Assembly: GCA_035697245.1 (NCBI GenBank)
Contig: DASSDH010000172.1
Coordinates: 1-15,460, forward strand
DNA from: JACVRX01 sp035697245
GTDB taxonomy: Bacteria; Actinomycetota; Actinomycetes; Jiangellales; Jiangellaceae
Direction of reading: 5' to 3'
Length of the DNA: 15,460 nt
Shown here: in pieces, positions 7,951-15,382 of the stretch
How positions within the stretch are numbered: the stretch's first letter is position 1
How the letters are laid out: each line of letters begins with the position of its first letter
Translations under genes and position numbers: made by a program
Notes under the pieces: generated by a model
What the model saw: only the letters and a program-made list of their open reading frames with translations
What the model was told of the DNA's origin: nothing
Database searches by the model: none

Positions 7951-9153
7951 CACCTGGCTGGACGGCTGGTCATCCCAGAATGCGACCTGCGCCGCGCCGC
8001 CCAACGTGCCGTTCGTGAGGAAGAAGCATCGCCCCGCACACGGCGGAAGGGCAGCGCAGGCGCCCTTGTTGGGGCCCAGCTCACACAGCCCCGAGCCGAC
8101 CTGCCACGTCAGCGTCGATCGGGGTCGGATCCGATGGTCGCAGTGGCGACGATGTCGCGGTCGTAGCCGGTGTCGGCCCGCATCCAGTAGCGCCACTCGC
8201 GGTCGCCGACGGTGACCACGTAGAAGGGCGCAGCCAAGGGCGTGGGTGCGGTGCTCGATCGCCACGCGGTGCTCCCCTGGGCGGCGGCTGGGTTGACGTA
8301 CATGCACAGGCGCACGGTCGTCTCGCCCGCCAGCAGGCACGACGTGTAACGAGCACCGCCGAGTCGGGTCACGCCCGGCTGGAGCGTGAACCCGGCCAGG
8401 CGGTCGTCGTCGAGCCCGGCAACCGTTGGGGCGGAAGTGGTGGTTGAAGATCTCCAGGCACCGGTTCCCCGGACCGATCTCGTCGTCGCAACCGTGCCAC
8501 GGGCGCACCGTGTACTGGAACTGCGTCGTTCCCGTGCTCGACGTCCAACCACACCAGCGTCCGGCGATGACGTCCGCCGCCAGCGCAGCCGCGGGCCGGG
8601 TGTCGATGCGCTCGGTGGCCGTGTTGTCCCACGGGTGATCGAACTGCCAGAGCCCGATGCCCGGGTGCCAGAACGCACGTGGGAATGCGGTGGAGGCCGT
8701 GCCGAACGAGTAGAGGATCGGCTGCGTGTCCCACCGGCTCAGCGTCATCGGGGAGGGGGCCACCGTGGTGCTCGCCAGCGGGCCGGCCTCGGTGAAAGTG
8801 ATCGCCAGCATGATCCCGGCCAGGCGTGCGTTCGAGATGCTGCAGCCCGCGGCGCGTCGAGCCGAGGCCTCGGACGCGGCGGCGGCCGCCGTGTCCTGGT
8901 AGGGCTCGGTGCCGAACGCGCGGGTCGCGGGCTGGGTGGCCAGGGCCGCGTCGGTCGTGATCTCGGCGGCGTTGCGAGCGTCGGCCTGGGGGTCGAAGGG
9001 CAGGGCGGGCGGAACGGGGGGTGGGTCGAGCGGCACGGGCTCGCCGACGTCAACGGTGCTGGCCGGGGTGGCCGACGCAGTGCCCGGCACCGTGCCGACG
9101 ACGAGCACGCACAGGCCGGCAAGGGCAACCCGCAGGACCCGACAACCGCCCAC
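7495..9153 (-). CDS. Secreted lysozyme-like protein with C-terminal FG-GAP/VCBS-type repeats (two compensating frameshifts)
   Basis: GTG 9153 is chosen because AAGGAGGG (9168-9161) sits seven bases upstream. A signal peptide follows (hydrophobic ~8-20, Ala-x-Ala ~26-28), then a Pro-rich linker. Residues ~104-243 contain LAGIMLAITFTEAG, SPMTLSRWDTQ, FWHPGIGLWQFDHPW and RPWHGC. The Glu followed by a G-x-G-L-W-Q-F block recalls lysozyme or lytic-transglycosylase folds; this is inference. Between ~8423 and ~8122 the protein-like sequence lies in another frame (VAGLDDDRLAGFTLQPGVTR, WRYWMRADTGYDRDI), so two indels appear to cancel and no stop arises. After STLTWQVGSGLCELG come four GDWN(G/A/R)D units spaced 44-45 residues, the last cut off at the stop. 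Such Asp-rich loops bind Ca2+ and build propellers in VCBS/FG-GAP proteins. It may act on or bind the cell wall outside the cell. It converges on 5631-7487 with a 7-base gap. Confidence 0.75.
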   Translation of the reverse strand: MGGCRVLRVALAGLCVLVVGTVPGTASATPASTVDVGEPVPLDPPPVPPALPFDPQADARNAAEITTDAALATQPATRAFGTEPYQDTAAAAASEASARRAAGCSISNARLAGIMLAITFTEAGPLASTTVAPSPMTLSRWDTQPILYSFGTASTAFPRAFWHPGIGLWQFDHPWDNTATERIDTRPAAALAADVIAGRWCGWTSSTGTTQFQYTVRPWHGCDDEIGPGNRCLEIFNHHFRPNGCRARRRPPGRVHAPAGRDPTRRCSLHVVPAGGRDDRAPVHVRQPSRRPGEHRVAIEHRTHALGCALLRGHRRRPRVALLDAGRHRLRPRHRRHCDHRIRPRSTLTWQVGSGLCELGPNKGACAALPPCAGRCFFLTNGTLGGAAQVAFWDDQPSSQVFVGDWNGDGVDTFGFRVSNSFVLKNRLAPGPADVTFSYGQASDVVLVGDWNGDGRDTLGVRGQTNYLKNSLSGGAADVTFSYGQASDVVLVGDWNADRRSTLAVRRGRTYYIRNSLSGGPADVTFVYGLASDEAHVGDWNRDRRDTLGVRR

Positions 9154-9160
9154 CAGCTCG

Positions 9161-9168
9161 CCCTCCTT
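9161..9168 (-). promoter_or_regulatory. Strong Shine-Dalgarno (AAGGAGGG)
   Basis: On the minus strand AAGGAGGG lies seven bases before GTG 9153. It decides that start over the in-frame ATG at 9186, which would add 11 charged residues ahead of the signal peptide and has no SD at the right distance. Confidence 0.7.
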
Positions 9169-9372
9169 CGCGCCCCGATGGGGCATCCCCCTGCGTCGAT
9201 CCGCCCGGCAGGACCCTAGCTGCCCACGCGCGGGGGCCCTGCGTCATTCGGGGAGCAACCCCGATGGAGCCATGAGCCTCCCGGCCTCGCCGGCGGCCCG
9301 ACTCGTCTACCATCGCGCCCCGTCACGGCAACGCGCCGGGCTGGATGGCGGGCAGAAGCGCGCCATCCCGAT

Positions 9373-9378
9373 GAGAGG
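9373..9378 (+). promoter_or_regulatory. Shine-Dalgarno (GAGAGG) selecting GTG 9386
   Basis: GAGAGG sits seven bases before GTG 9386 and overlaps codons of the alternative ATG at 9371, so it cannot serve that ATG. It supports the shorter product, whose signal peptide begins directly with basic residues. Confidence 0.6.
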
Positions 9379-9385
9379 ATTTGGC

Positions 9386-10240
9386 GTGCGAAATCTCAAG
9401 AGGTTTCTCCTGGTCATCGCCGCGCTCATCACGGCGGTGAGCGGTTGGATGATCGCCACCATGGCCCCCGCCGGGGCGGCGGTGTGCGAAGGGCAGCGCG
9501 ATGTCGAGCACCACCTGCGGTTCAGCAACACCGGCGGGCCGTCGGATCTCTGCCTTCCCGACTTCCTGAACGGCACTGATCTGCTCTGGTGCGACAACAA
9601 CTTCAACGGCGACGACCCTGTCTGGTTCGACTCAACCACTGCAGACTGGATCGACTACAACACCGGCCTGGTCTTCCACTTCGGCCGCCCCGGCGACATA
9701 CCGGTCTGCGGCGACTGGAACGGCGATGGCCGCGACGGCATCGGCGTGGTCCGGGGGGCGACCTGGTTCCTCCGCAACGCGATCAGCGGCGGCCCGGCCA
9801 ACGTGCAGTTCAACTACGGGCGGGCCGGGGACGTCCCGCTCGCCGGTGACTGGAACGCCGATGGCCGCGACACGCCCGGCGTCCGGCGCGAAAACGTCTG
9901 GTTCCTGCGCAACGCTCTCAGCGGCGGTGCGGCCCAACTGCAGTTCAGCTACGGGCGGCCCGACGATCTCCCGCTGGTGGGCGATTACAACGGCGACCGC
10001 CGCGATACGCCTGGCGTCGTGCGAGGCCGCGAGTGGTTCCTGCGCAACTCCAACACCGGCGGGGTGGCCAACGTGCAGTTCACCTATGGGCGGGTCGACG
10101 AGCTGTTCTGGGCGAGCGCCGACTTCTTCCGCCGGGGCATCGACACACCGATCATCACCCGCCAGGTGGTGGTCAGTGGCGCGACGGCTGACAGTGGCGC
10201 CGCCCGTGCGCCGGACTGGAACCGAACCCTGAAGCGATAG
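9386..10240 (+). CDS. Secreted protein with three FG-GAP/VCBS-type GDWNGDG repeats
   Basis: GTG 9386 is preferred to ATG 9371 because GAGAGG (9373-9378) lies seven bases before it. The 284-residue product opens with RNLKRF and a hydrophobic core (~7-27), ending APAGAA near residue 32, a classic signal peptide. A short region with Cys at 34, 56 and 69 follows (CEGQRDVEHH, DLCLPDF, LLWCDNNFNGDDP); the Cys could form a disulfide. Three repeat units then begin with GDWNGDGRD, GDWNADGRD and GDYNGDRRD at residues 109, 154 and 199, exactly 45 apart, each followed by WFLRN. No catalytic domain is visible, so binding or a structural role on the surface is likely. It is divergent from 7495-9153, which carries the same repeat type, with a 232-bp spacer. 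The C-terminus (~250-284) lacks a sorting signal. Confidence 0.78.
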   Translation: MRNLKRFLLVIAALITAVSGWMIATMAPAGAAVCEGQRDVEHHLRFSNTGGPSDLCLPDFLNGTDLLWCDNNFNGDDPVWFDSTTADWIDYNTGLVFHFGRPGDIPVCGDWNGDGRDGIGVVRGATWFLRNAISGGPANVQFNYGRAGDVPLAGDWNADGRDTPGVRRENVWFLRNALSGGAAQLQFSYGRPDDLPLVGDYNGDRRDTPGVVRGREWFLRNSNTGGVANVQFTYGRVDELFWASADFFRRGIDTPIITRQVVVSGATADSGAARAPDWNRTLKR

Positions 10241-10253
10241 CGACGGTCATGAC

Positions 10254-10293
10254 GATGCGCCCGGCGCACCACCGGTGGTGGGCCGGGCGCATC
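10254..10293. terminator. Bidirectional hairpin terminator, 40-bp inverted repeat
   Basis: The arms gatgcgcccggc (10254-10265) and gccgggcgcatc (10282-10293) are perfect 12-base reverse complements. The centre, 10267-10280 (caccaccggtggtg), is itself a perfect palindrome, leaving only a G:G mismatch between the two stems. It lies between the stop of the plus gene (10240) and that of the minus gene (10377), the right place to end both transcripts. There is no T tract, which is usual for GC-rich actinobacterial terminators. Confidence 0.75.
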
Positions 10294-10376
10294 ACCCTGT
10301 ACGGGACACCGCCCGACCGGTTGGAGGTTCGCCTCGGCGAGCGTTGCCGATCGGCCCCGCCTCACCCCGTGATGGT

Positions 10377-13300
10377 TCAGCCGGTGATGCCAGCCGAGCG
10401 CCTTGCGGGAAGGCAGGTGGCACACGTGTACGTCGCCGGGTAGTAGCCGACCCAGGTCCCGACGTACTGCTTGTAGCTGGTGACGCCCCCGGTTGAGGCG
10501 TAGACGATGAAGCGCCCGCCGCGGGCGGCGGCCGCGATGCGTGCGGACGCCGGCAGGGTCGCGTCGAGTCGATACCAGCCGCCCCACGTGCCGTTGATCG
10601 ACGCCCTCTGGTAGAGGCCTCCACCGGTACCCGTGACAAAGAGGTCGAGGCGACCGCTCTGATAGCCCCACGCCACCGTCGGGCTCGACAGGGTCGAGCC
10701 GGACAGGCGGGACCAGCCCGTCCACTTCCCGGTGTCTCCGTACTTGGCGTAGATCCCGTTGTCCGTGCCCCGCACGAAGATCGCGATCCCGCCCCCCGGG
10801 CGGGGCGCGACCGCCGGCGTCCCGTAGATCGCGCCGCCCAGGGTCTGCCAGCCCGACCAGGTCGTGCCCCGGCGGGTGGCGTGATACACGACGCCGTTGG
10901 TGCCGCGCACGACGAGGTGGACGACATCACCGGCGGTGACCACTGCGGCCGGGCCGTTGGCCGAGGCGCCGGTCGGGACCGTCGACCAGGTGCCCGTACC
11001 GGTGCTGGTGATGGTGCGCTGCCAGAGCCGGTTGTCGGCGGAGCGGGCGAACAGCGCGAGGAACGACGTACCCGCCGCCACGGCCGGGCTGTCCGCGGCG
11101 GTGCCTCCGAGGCACTCCAGCGGTCCCACCGCGAGCGGATCGCCGATGATGTCGGTGGCGACCAAGTAGTCCTGGCCGTCGGCCCCGAGCGCACTGTAGG
11201 CGACCCTGCCGTCGGGCAAGGACGTGGCGGCCGGAGGCCCGACCGGTGTGGGGATGGTGTAGTCGAAGCTCGGCGCCGCGGGGCAGCCCACTGGAGCGCG
11301 GTCGAAGGTCGCCGTGTACGTCGTCGCGGTGGCCGGCGCTGTGACGTTGTGGATTCGCGCGCCGCCGTCCGACCACGACCTGAACGCGTACGACACACCG
11401 TCGAGAGCCTGTGGGCTCGGAGCGCTGACACTGTTCGATGACCCGACGATCACCGTCCTCGTGGTCGGCGCCGTGACGGCCTGGGCGCCGACCGACAGTT
11501 GCAGTCCGCTCGGCGTGGTGGTGAAGGTGAGGTTTACCGTCTGGGGGTCGAGCCGGAGGCTGGTGCTCGCGCTCGCACCCGCAGAGTCGGTGGCCGTGAG
11601 CACGAGCGACAGCGACGACGGGTACTCGTGGTCCGGTGCCGGGAACGTCCCGGAGGCCACGCCGGTGAAGCCCTGCACGGTGTGGGTGTGGCAGTTGCTC
11701 GGGCAGTGGTTCAGCACCACCGACCACGACAGCCGGCTGGAGGGCAACGTGCCGTCCTGGGCGTCGGTGGCATGCCCCGAGAAGCCGATGGCGTCGCCGA
11801 CCTTCCATCGCAATGCGCTCGTGGGCGCGTCGATGACCGGCACGGGCGGACTGTTGGCCGCCCCGACGCTGATGGTCACGGACTCGGTGTCGGAGGCACC
11901 ATGCTGATCCGCGACGCGCAGCCGCGCCGTGACCGTCCCCGCCACCGTGTAGGTGTGGTTGGGCGCGACGGCGGTGGAATCGTCGAACTGACCGTCGCCG
12001 TCCAGGTCCCACGCATAACTCAGCACGTCGCCGGCATCGAGGTCGTTGGACCCGCTGCCGTCGAAGGTGACCGCGAGCGGCGCGCCGCCGGACGTCGGGT
12101 TAGCCGAGATCACCGCCGTGGGCGGGTGGTTCGCGCCGTTGTAGACGACCCGGCGAACCTGGCCCGCCTCGAGGTCGACGTAGAAGATGTCGCCGCCGGG
12201 GCCGGTGACCACCTGGACAGGCTGACCTGCGCCACCGACGAACTGCGACAGTTGGCCGGGGCTGGGGTCGGCGCCGGCGCCCCGCTTCATCACCCACACG
12301 CAGCCGCGGGAGGCGTCGGCGATGAACAGCGCACCGTCGTAGTCCGACGGGTAGTTGGATCCGTTCTCGAACGCGATCCCGCTCACCGAGGAGCTCCCGG
12401 TGGGGCACGAGTCGCCGGTGAACATGGACGCGTCGTGGCGGTACCGGAAGAAGGGTTCGGTCTGTCCGATGCCGTACAGGGTTTCGCAGCTGTTCAGGTC
12501 GACCCCGTCGTAGCCACCCTGCCTGCCGCTGCCCTCGTAGCACGGCCACCCGAAGTTCTCCGCGGTGCCGTCGTTGATGTCGGCGATCCGGTTGATCTCT
12601 TCCCAGGTGTTCCACCCGACATCGCCGACCCACAGCTGCTCGGTCCCGGGCCTGACGTCGAACCGGAAGGGATTCCGAAGCCCGTAGGCGATGATCCGGC
12701 GGGCGTTCGGGTCGGCGCTCGAGGCGAAGGGATTGCCGGCCAGGCCGGCGCCGGTGTTCGGATCGACCCGGATGATCGTGCCGTCGAGGGTCGCGGGCTG
12801 ACCGCTCGGCCGCCGCATCGATTGGGAGCGGAGGGCACCGCCCTGGGCCGTGGGCGAGGTGAGGCTCGTGCCCGCGGGTGACGGGGGGTCGCCGCACGGG
12901 TTGTTGGTCTGGCCGTAGTCGGCGTAGTTGAAGTTGGCGCCGTCGCCGGCACTCACGTAGAGCCCGCCGTCGGGCCCGAAGGTGACGGTTCCGATCGAAT
13001 GGCTGGGGAACTGCTGGCACCAGCCGCTCACGAGCACCTGCTCCGAACCGGTCATCTGGTTGCCGCTGGCGGTCAGCCGAGACAACCGTGCCTGTACGAC
13101 GCAACCGTCGACGGTGGAGCCCGGCGGGTTCGGGCAGCCGTCGCTCGTGCCACCGACCGTTCCCCACCGCGGGGCGGTCCCGCCAGGCACGGCGTCGTAG
13201 GTGTAGAGCGCGTACACGTAGGGCCGCGTCGGGAACTGGGGGTCGAGGGCGAGACCGAGCATGCCTCGGTCCCAGAAGTTGTGCACCTGCGTACGCAGGT

Positions 13301-13613
13301 CGGCGAAGACCGTCGGTGTGGAGTCCGACAGCGAGTCGAACACCTTGATCAGACCGCTCTTCTCGGCGACGAAGGCGCGACCGTCACCGGCGAAGGCAAC
13401 TGCGGTGGGCTGCGTGAGGCCGGAGATGGCCACGACCTCCGAGAACCCGCTGGGTACGACGGAGGCCGCGCTCGCAAGGGCCTTCACGGGTGCCGCGCGT
13501 GCCTGCCCGGACGTGATGAATGACGTCGCGCCCAGGAGCGCCACCACGAGCACGGCACGCAGCCGGAACGCGGCCCCCGCACCACCCCGACCAACGCGAA
13601 CGCCCGCCCTCAC
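10377..13613 (-). CDS. Secreted PQQ-type glucose/sorbosone dehydrogenase-PKD-PLL lectin propeller protein
   Basis: From GTG 13613 the product has 1078 residues. A signal peptide (~15-40, ending SGQARA) leads to a GSDH-type six-bladed propeller (~55-492). Family landmarks are LTQPTAVAF, RGMLGLALDPQF, SHSIGTVTFGPDGGLYVSAGDG with the candidate catalytic His205, GTIIRVDP, GLRNPFR (311-317) and VGDVGWNTWEEIN. Soluble members oxidise aldoses with PQQ outside the cytoplasm. A PKD domain (~496-585, with YAWDLDGDG) and two Ig-like stretches (~588-772) follow. A PLL/DUF346-type lectin region (~800-1045) has W-x-x-W blade motifs at 919/922, 964/967 and 1010/1013. The tail ends TYTCATCLPARRSAGITG. GTG 13613 is chosen because TACCGT lies seven bases upstream and the signal peptide starts close by; the frame is open to 13892 but would overlap the divergent gene. 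It is intact, with no frame break. Likely role: binding and oxidising surface or environmental sugars. Confidence 0.85.
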   Translation of the reverse strand: MRAGVRVGRGGAGAAFRLRAVLVVALLGATSFITSGQARAAPVKALASAASVVPSGFSEVVAISGLTQPTAVAFAGDGRAFVAEKSGLIKVFDSLSDSTPTVFADLRTQVHNFWDRGMLGLALDPQFPTRPYVYALYTYDAVPGGTAPRWGTVGGTSDGCPNPPGSTVDGCVVQARLSRLTASGNQMTGSEQVLVSGWCQQFPSHSIGTVTFGPDGGLYVSAGDGANFNYADYGQTNNPCGDPPSPAGTSLTSPTAQGGALRSQSMRRPSGQPATLDGTIIRVDPNTGAGLAGNPFASSADPNARRIIAYGLRNPFRFDVRPGTEQLWVGDVGWNTWEEINRIADINDGTAENFGWPCYEGSGRQGGYDGVDLNSCETLYGIGQTEPFFRYRHDASMFTGDSCPTGSSSVSGIAFENGSNYPSDYDGALFIADASRGCVWVMKRGAGADPSPGQLSQFVGGAGQPVQVVTGPGGDIFYVDLEAGQVRRVVYNGANHPPTAVISANPTSGGAPLAVTFDGSGSNDLDAGDVLSYAWDLDGDGQFDDSTAVAPNHTYTVAGTVTARLRVADQHGASDTESVTISVGAANSPPVPVIDAPTSALRWKVGDAIGFSGHATDAQDGTLPSSRLSWSVVLNHCPSNCHTHTVQGFTGVASGTFPAPDHEYPSSLSLVLTATDSAGASASTSLRLDPQTVNLTFTTTPSGLQLSVGAQAVTAPTTRTVIVGSSNSVSAPSPQALDGVSYAFRSWSDGGARIHNVTAPATATTYTATFDRAPVGCPAAPSFDYTIPTPVGPPAATSLPDGRVAYSALGADGQDYLVATDIIGDPLAVGPLECLGGTAADSPAVAAGTSFLALFARSADNRLWQRTITSTGTGTWSTVPTGASANGPAAVVTAGDVVHLVVRGTNGVVYHATRRGTTWSGWQTLGGAIYGTPAVAPRPGGGIAIFVRGTDNGIYAKYGDTGKWTGWSRLSGSTLSSPTVAWGYQSGRLDLFVTGTGGGLYQRASINGTWGGWYRLDATLPASARIAAAARGGRFIVYASTGGVTSYKQYVGTWVGYYPATYTCATCLPARRSAGITG

Positions 13614-13620
13614 GCCGTGC

Positions 13621-13626
13621 ACGGTA
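13621..13626 (-). promoter_or_regulatory. Putative leaderless -10 box (TACCGT) for the sugar dehydrogenase gene
   Basis: TACCGT on the minus strand ends seven bases before GTG 13613, with no SD between. It fits a TANNNT -10 whose transcript begins at the start codon. No clear -35 was found. It lies in the 130-bp divergent spacer shared with the plus gene at 13744. Confidence 0.4.
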
Positions 13627-13730
13627 GTCGCTGAGCGCGGACCCGAGTGATCACCGGACGCCCTTTGGGGACGTTCGACCCTGGCGGGCGCCGCCTGGGG
13701 GAGCGATTGAATCCGTTGGCGACCAAGCAA

Positions 13731-13736
13731 GAGAGG
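13731..13736 (+). promoter_or_regulatory. Shine-Dalgarno (GAGAGG) selecting ATG 13744
   Basis: GAGAGG lies seven bases before ATG 13744 but only one base before the in-frame GTG at 13738, so ATG 13744 is the likely start. The same GAGAGG and seven-base spacing is used by the gene at 9386. Confidence 0.6.
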
Positions 13737-13743
13737 TGTGGCG

Positions 13744-14691
13744 ATGTCCGAGTTCCCACACGGCCGTGGCCGGTGGTCCGATCGCGCCAAGACTGCGCTC
13801 GCGGTCGTGTCGGTTCCGCTCCTCGGGCTGGTGGCGGCCGCGGCCGGCCCGTCGGCTGCCGCACAGCGCGCGGTGGCGGCCGTTCCCGCCAACCAGGCGG
13901 CGACATCGGCGGTCGCCCTGGCGGCCGAGTCCGGCGGGTTCGACGACGCCTTTTACCGCGGCCAAGACGGAGCGGTGTACCAGCGGACGTTCAGGGACGG
14001 CGCGTGGTCGGCGCAGACCAGCATCGGTGGGAAGACCGTCGGCGCGCCTGCCGCTGCGTTGGCCGGGACGACCCTGGTCGTCGCGGCGCGGGGCACCGAT
14101 GGCGCCCTGTGGGTGCGCATGAGGGATGCCGGCACATGGGGACCGTGGCGGGGCCTGGGCGGCACCGTGTCGGCCGGGCCCGCCGTCACCGGCGACGCCG
14201 CCGGGCGCGTCGACGTGTTCGTGCGCGGAGGCGACAGCCGTCTCTACACCCGCACGTTGCCCGCCGGTGGAAGCTGGTCGCCCTGGACCAATCTGGGTAG
14301 CGGACTGGCGTCCGGGCCGGCGGCGGTGAGCTTCGGATCCGGGCTCGACGTCTTCGTCACCGGCCTGGACAAGGCCGTGTGGCACAGGTCGCGGTTCGCC
14401 GCGGGGTGGTCGGGATGGCGGTCGCTCGGCGGCAGCACATACACGGCACCGGCCGCCACGTGGAACGCACAGACCGGCACCACATGGCTCTTCGTCCGCG
14501 GCACCGACAACATGCTCTACCTCAGGCAGGGCAGCCCGGCTTCCTGGACGGGCTGGCGGGGGCTCGGTGGCACGTTGATCGACGCTCCGGGGGCGGCCGC
14601 CACGGCGAGCGGGACCATCGACGTGGTGGTGCGAGGCACGGACAATGCAGTTTGGTCGCACGTGTATCGCGACGGCGCCTGGTCGGGCTAG
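13744..14691 (+). CDS. Secreted PLL/DUF346-type lectin propeller, ended by a suspicious amber codon
   Basis: The product has 315 residues. The signal peptide is a basic N-terminus plus a hydrophobic core ~17-34 ending PSAAA. Blade-like repeats follow, each with RGTD or a similar turn, a V-x-F-V strand and a W-x-x-W motif. The Trp pairs fall at 132/135, 178/181, 222/225 and 268/271, with a variant at 88 (Q at 91). The last unit reads AWSG and then TAG at 14689-14691, exactly where the second Trp (TGG) belongs. The same frame continues through a Pro-rich linker into the NodB domain at 14704. It is therefore probably the N-terminal half of a lectin-deacetylase fusion. PLL-type propellers bind sugars such as fucose; specificity here is unknown. 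It is divergent from 10377-13613, whose C-terminus has the same fold. Confidence 0.8.
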   Translation: MSEFPHGRGRWSDRAKTALAVVSVPLLGLVAAAAGPSAAAQRAVAAVPANQAATSAVALAAESGGFDDAFYRGQDGAVYQRTFRDGAWSAQTSIGGKTVGAPAAALAGTTLVVAARGTDGALWVRMRDAGTWGPWRGLGGTVSAGPAVTGDAAGRVDVFVRGGDSRLYTRTLPAGGSWSPWTNLGSGLASGPAAVSFGSGLDVFVTGLDKAVWHRSRFAAGWSGWRSLGGSTYTAPAATWNAQTGTTWLFVRGTDNMLYLRQGSPASWTGWRGLGGTLIDAPGAAATASGTIDVVVRGTDNAVWSHVYRDGAWSG

Positions 14692-14703
14692 CCACGGGCC
14701 TGG

Positions 14704-15368
14704 GTGCCGGCGGCTCCGGCGCCACCCCCGTCCTCCCGGCTCGGCGTCGACTGGACCCGGATCCCCGCCAGCGCACGTGTGGTCGCGTTGACGTTCGACG
14801 CGGGTGCCAACGCGGACGCGATCCCCTCGATCCTGGCAACCCTGCGGTCGAAGAACGTGCCCGCTACGTTCTTCCTGACCGGCCAGTGGGTCCGGGCCTT
14901 CCCCGCCCAGGCGAACGAAGTTGCGGTGAGCGGCTTCGTCGTCGGGAACCACACTGATACCCACCCCGAGCTCACGACTCTGTCGGACGCTGAGGTCCAG
15001 GCACAGGTGCTGAACGCCCAACGCTCCATCCTGCTCACCAACGGCGCCGAGACGCGCCCGTTCTTCCGCTTCCCGTTCGGCGACGTGGACAGCCGTGTCC
15101 TCGGCATCGTCAATGACCTGGGCTACGTCGGGGTGCGCTGGACGGTCGACTCTCTGGGCTGGCAGGGGACGTCCGGCGGGCAGACGGTGCAGAAGGTCGT
15201 CGATCGAGTGTTGGCCGCCCTGCAGCCGGCGAGATCGTGCTCATGCACGTGGGATCGCATCCGACCGACGGCTCGATGCTGGACGCGGCGGCGCTCCCGC
15301 AGATCATCGACGCCATGCTCGCCCGTGGCTACGGGTTCGTCACCATGACTGCACTGACCGGCGGCTGA
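14704..15368 (+). CDS. NodB-type polysaccharide deacetylase (frameshifted near 15228; likely fused to the upstream propeller)
   Basis: In the same frame as the propeller gene, a Pro-rich linker leads to LGVDWTRIPASARVVALTFD. Motif 1 is TFDAG (the second Asp of TFDD is Ala, as in many family members), motif 2 is the metal-binding GNHTDTH, motif 3 RFPFGD, and motif 4 WTVDSLGWQG. The frame then degenerates after LAALQP. Adding one base in CCGGC (15226-15230) gives GEIVLMHVGSHPTDGSMLDA, which supplies motif 5 with its His, and continues YGFVTMTALTGG to TGA at 15366-15368. As written the product would end at 15348 without motif 5. These enzymes remove acetyl groups from N- or O-acetylated glycans outside the cell. 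GTG 14704 has no SD and no signal peptide, which supports translation as part of the upstream protein rather than alone. Confidence 0.8.
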
Positions 15369-15382
15369 CCCGGCGCGACCCG

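Noticed and set aside
9248..9264. 6-bp hairpin (tcgggg, loop agcaa, ccccga) between the divergent genes at 9153 and 9386
   Set aside because: Short, and such stems are frequent by chance at this GC content; no link to a start or known leader element.
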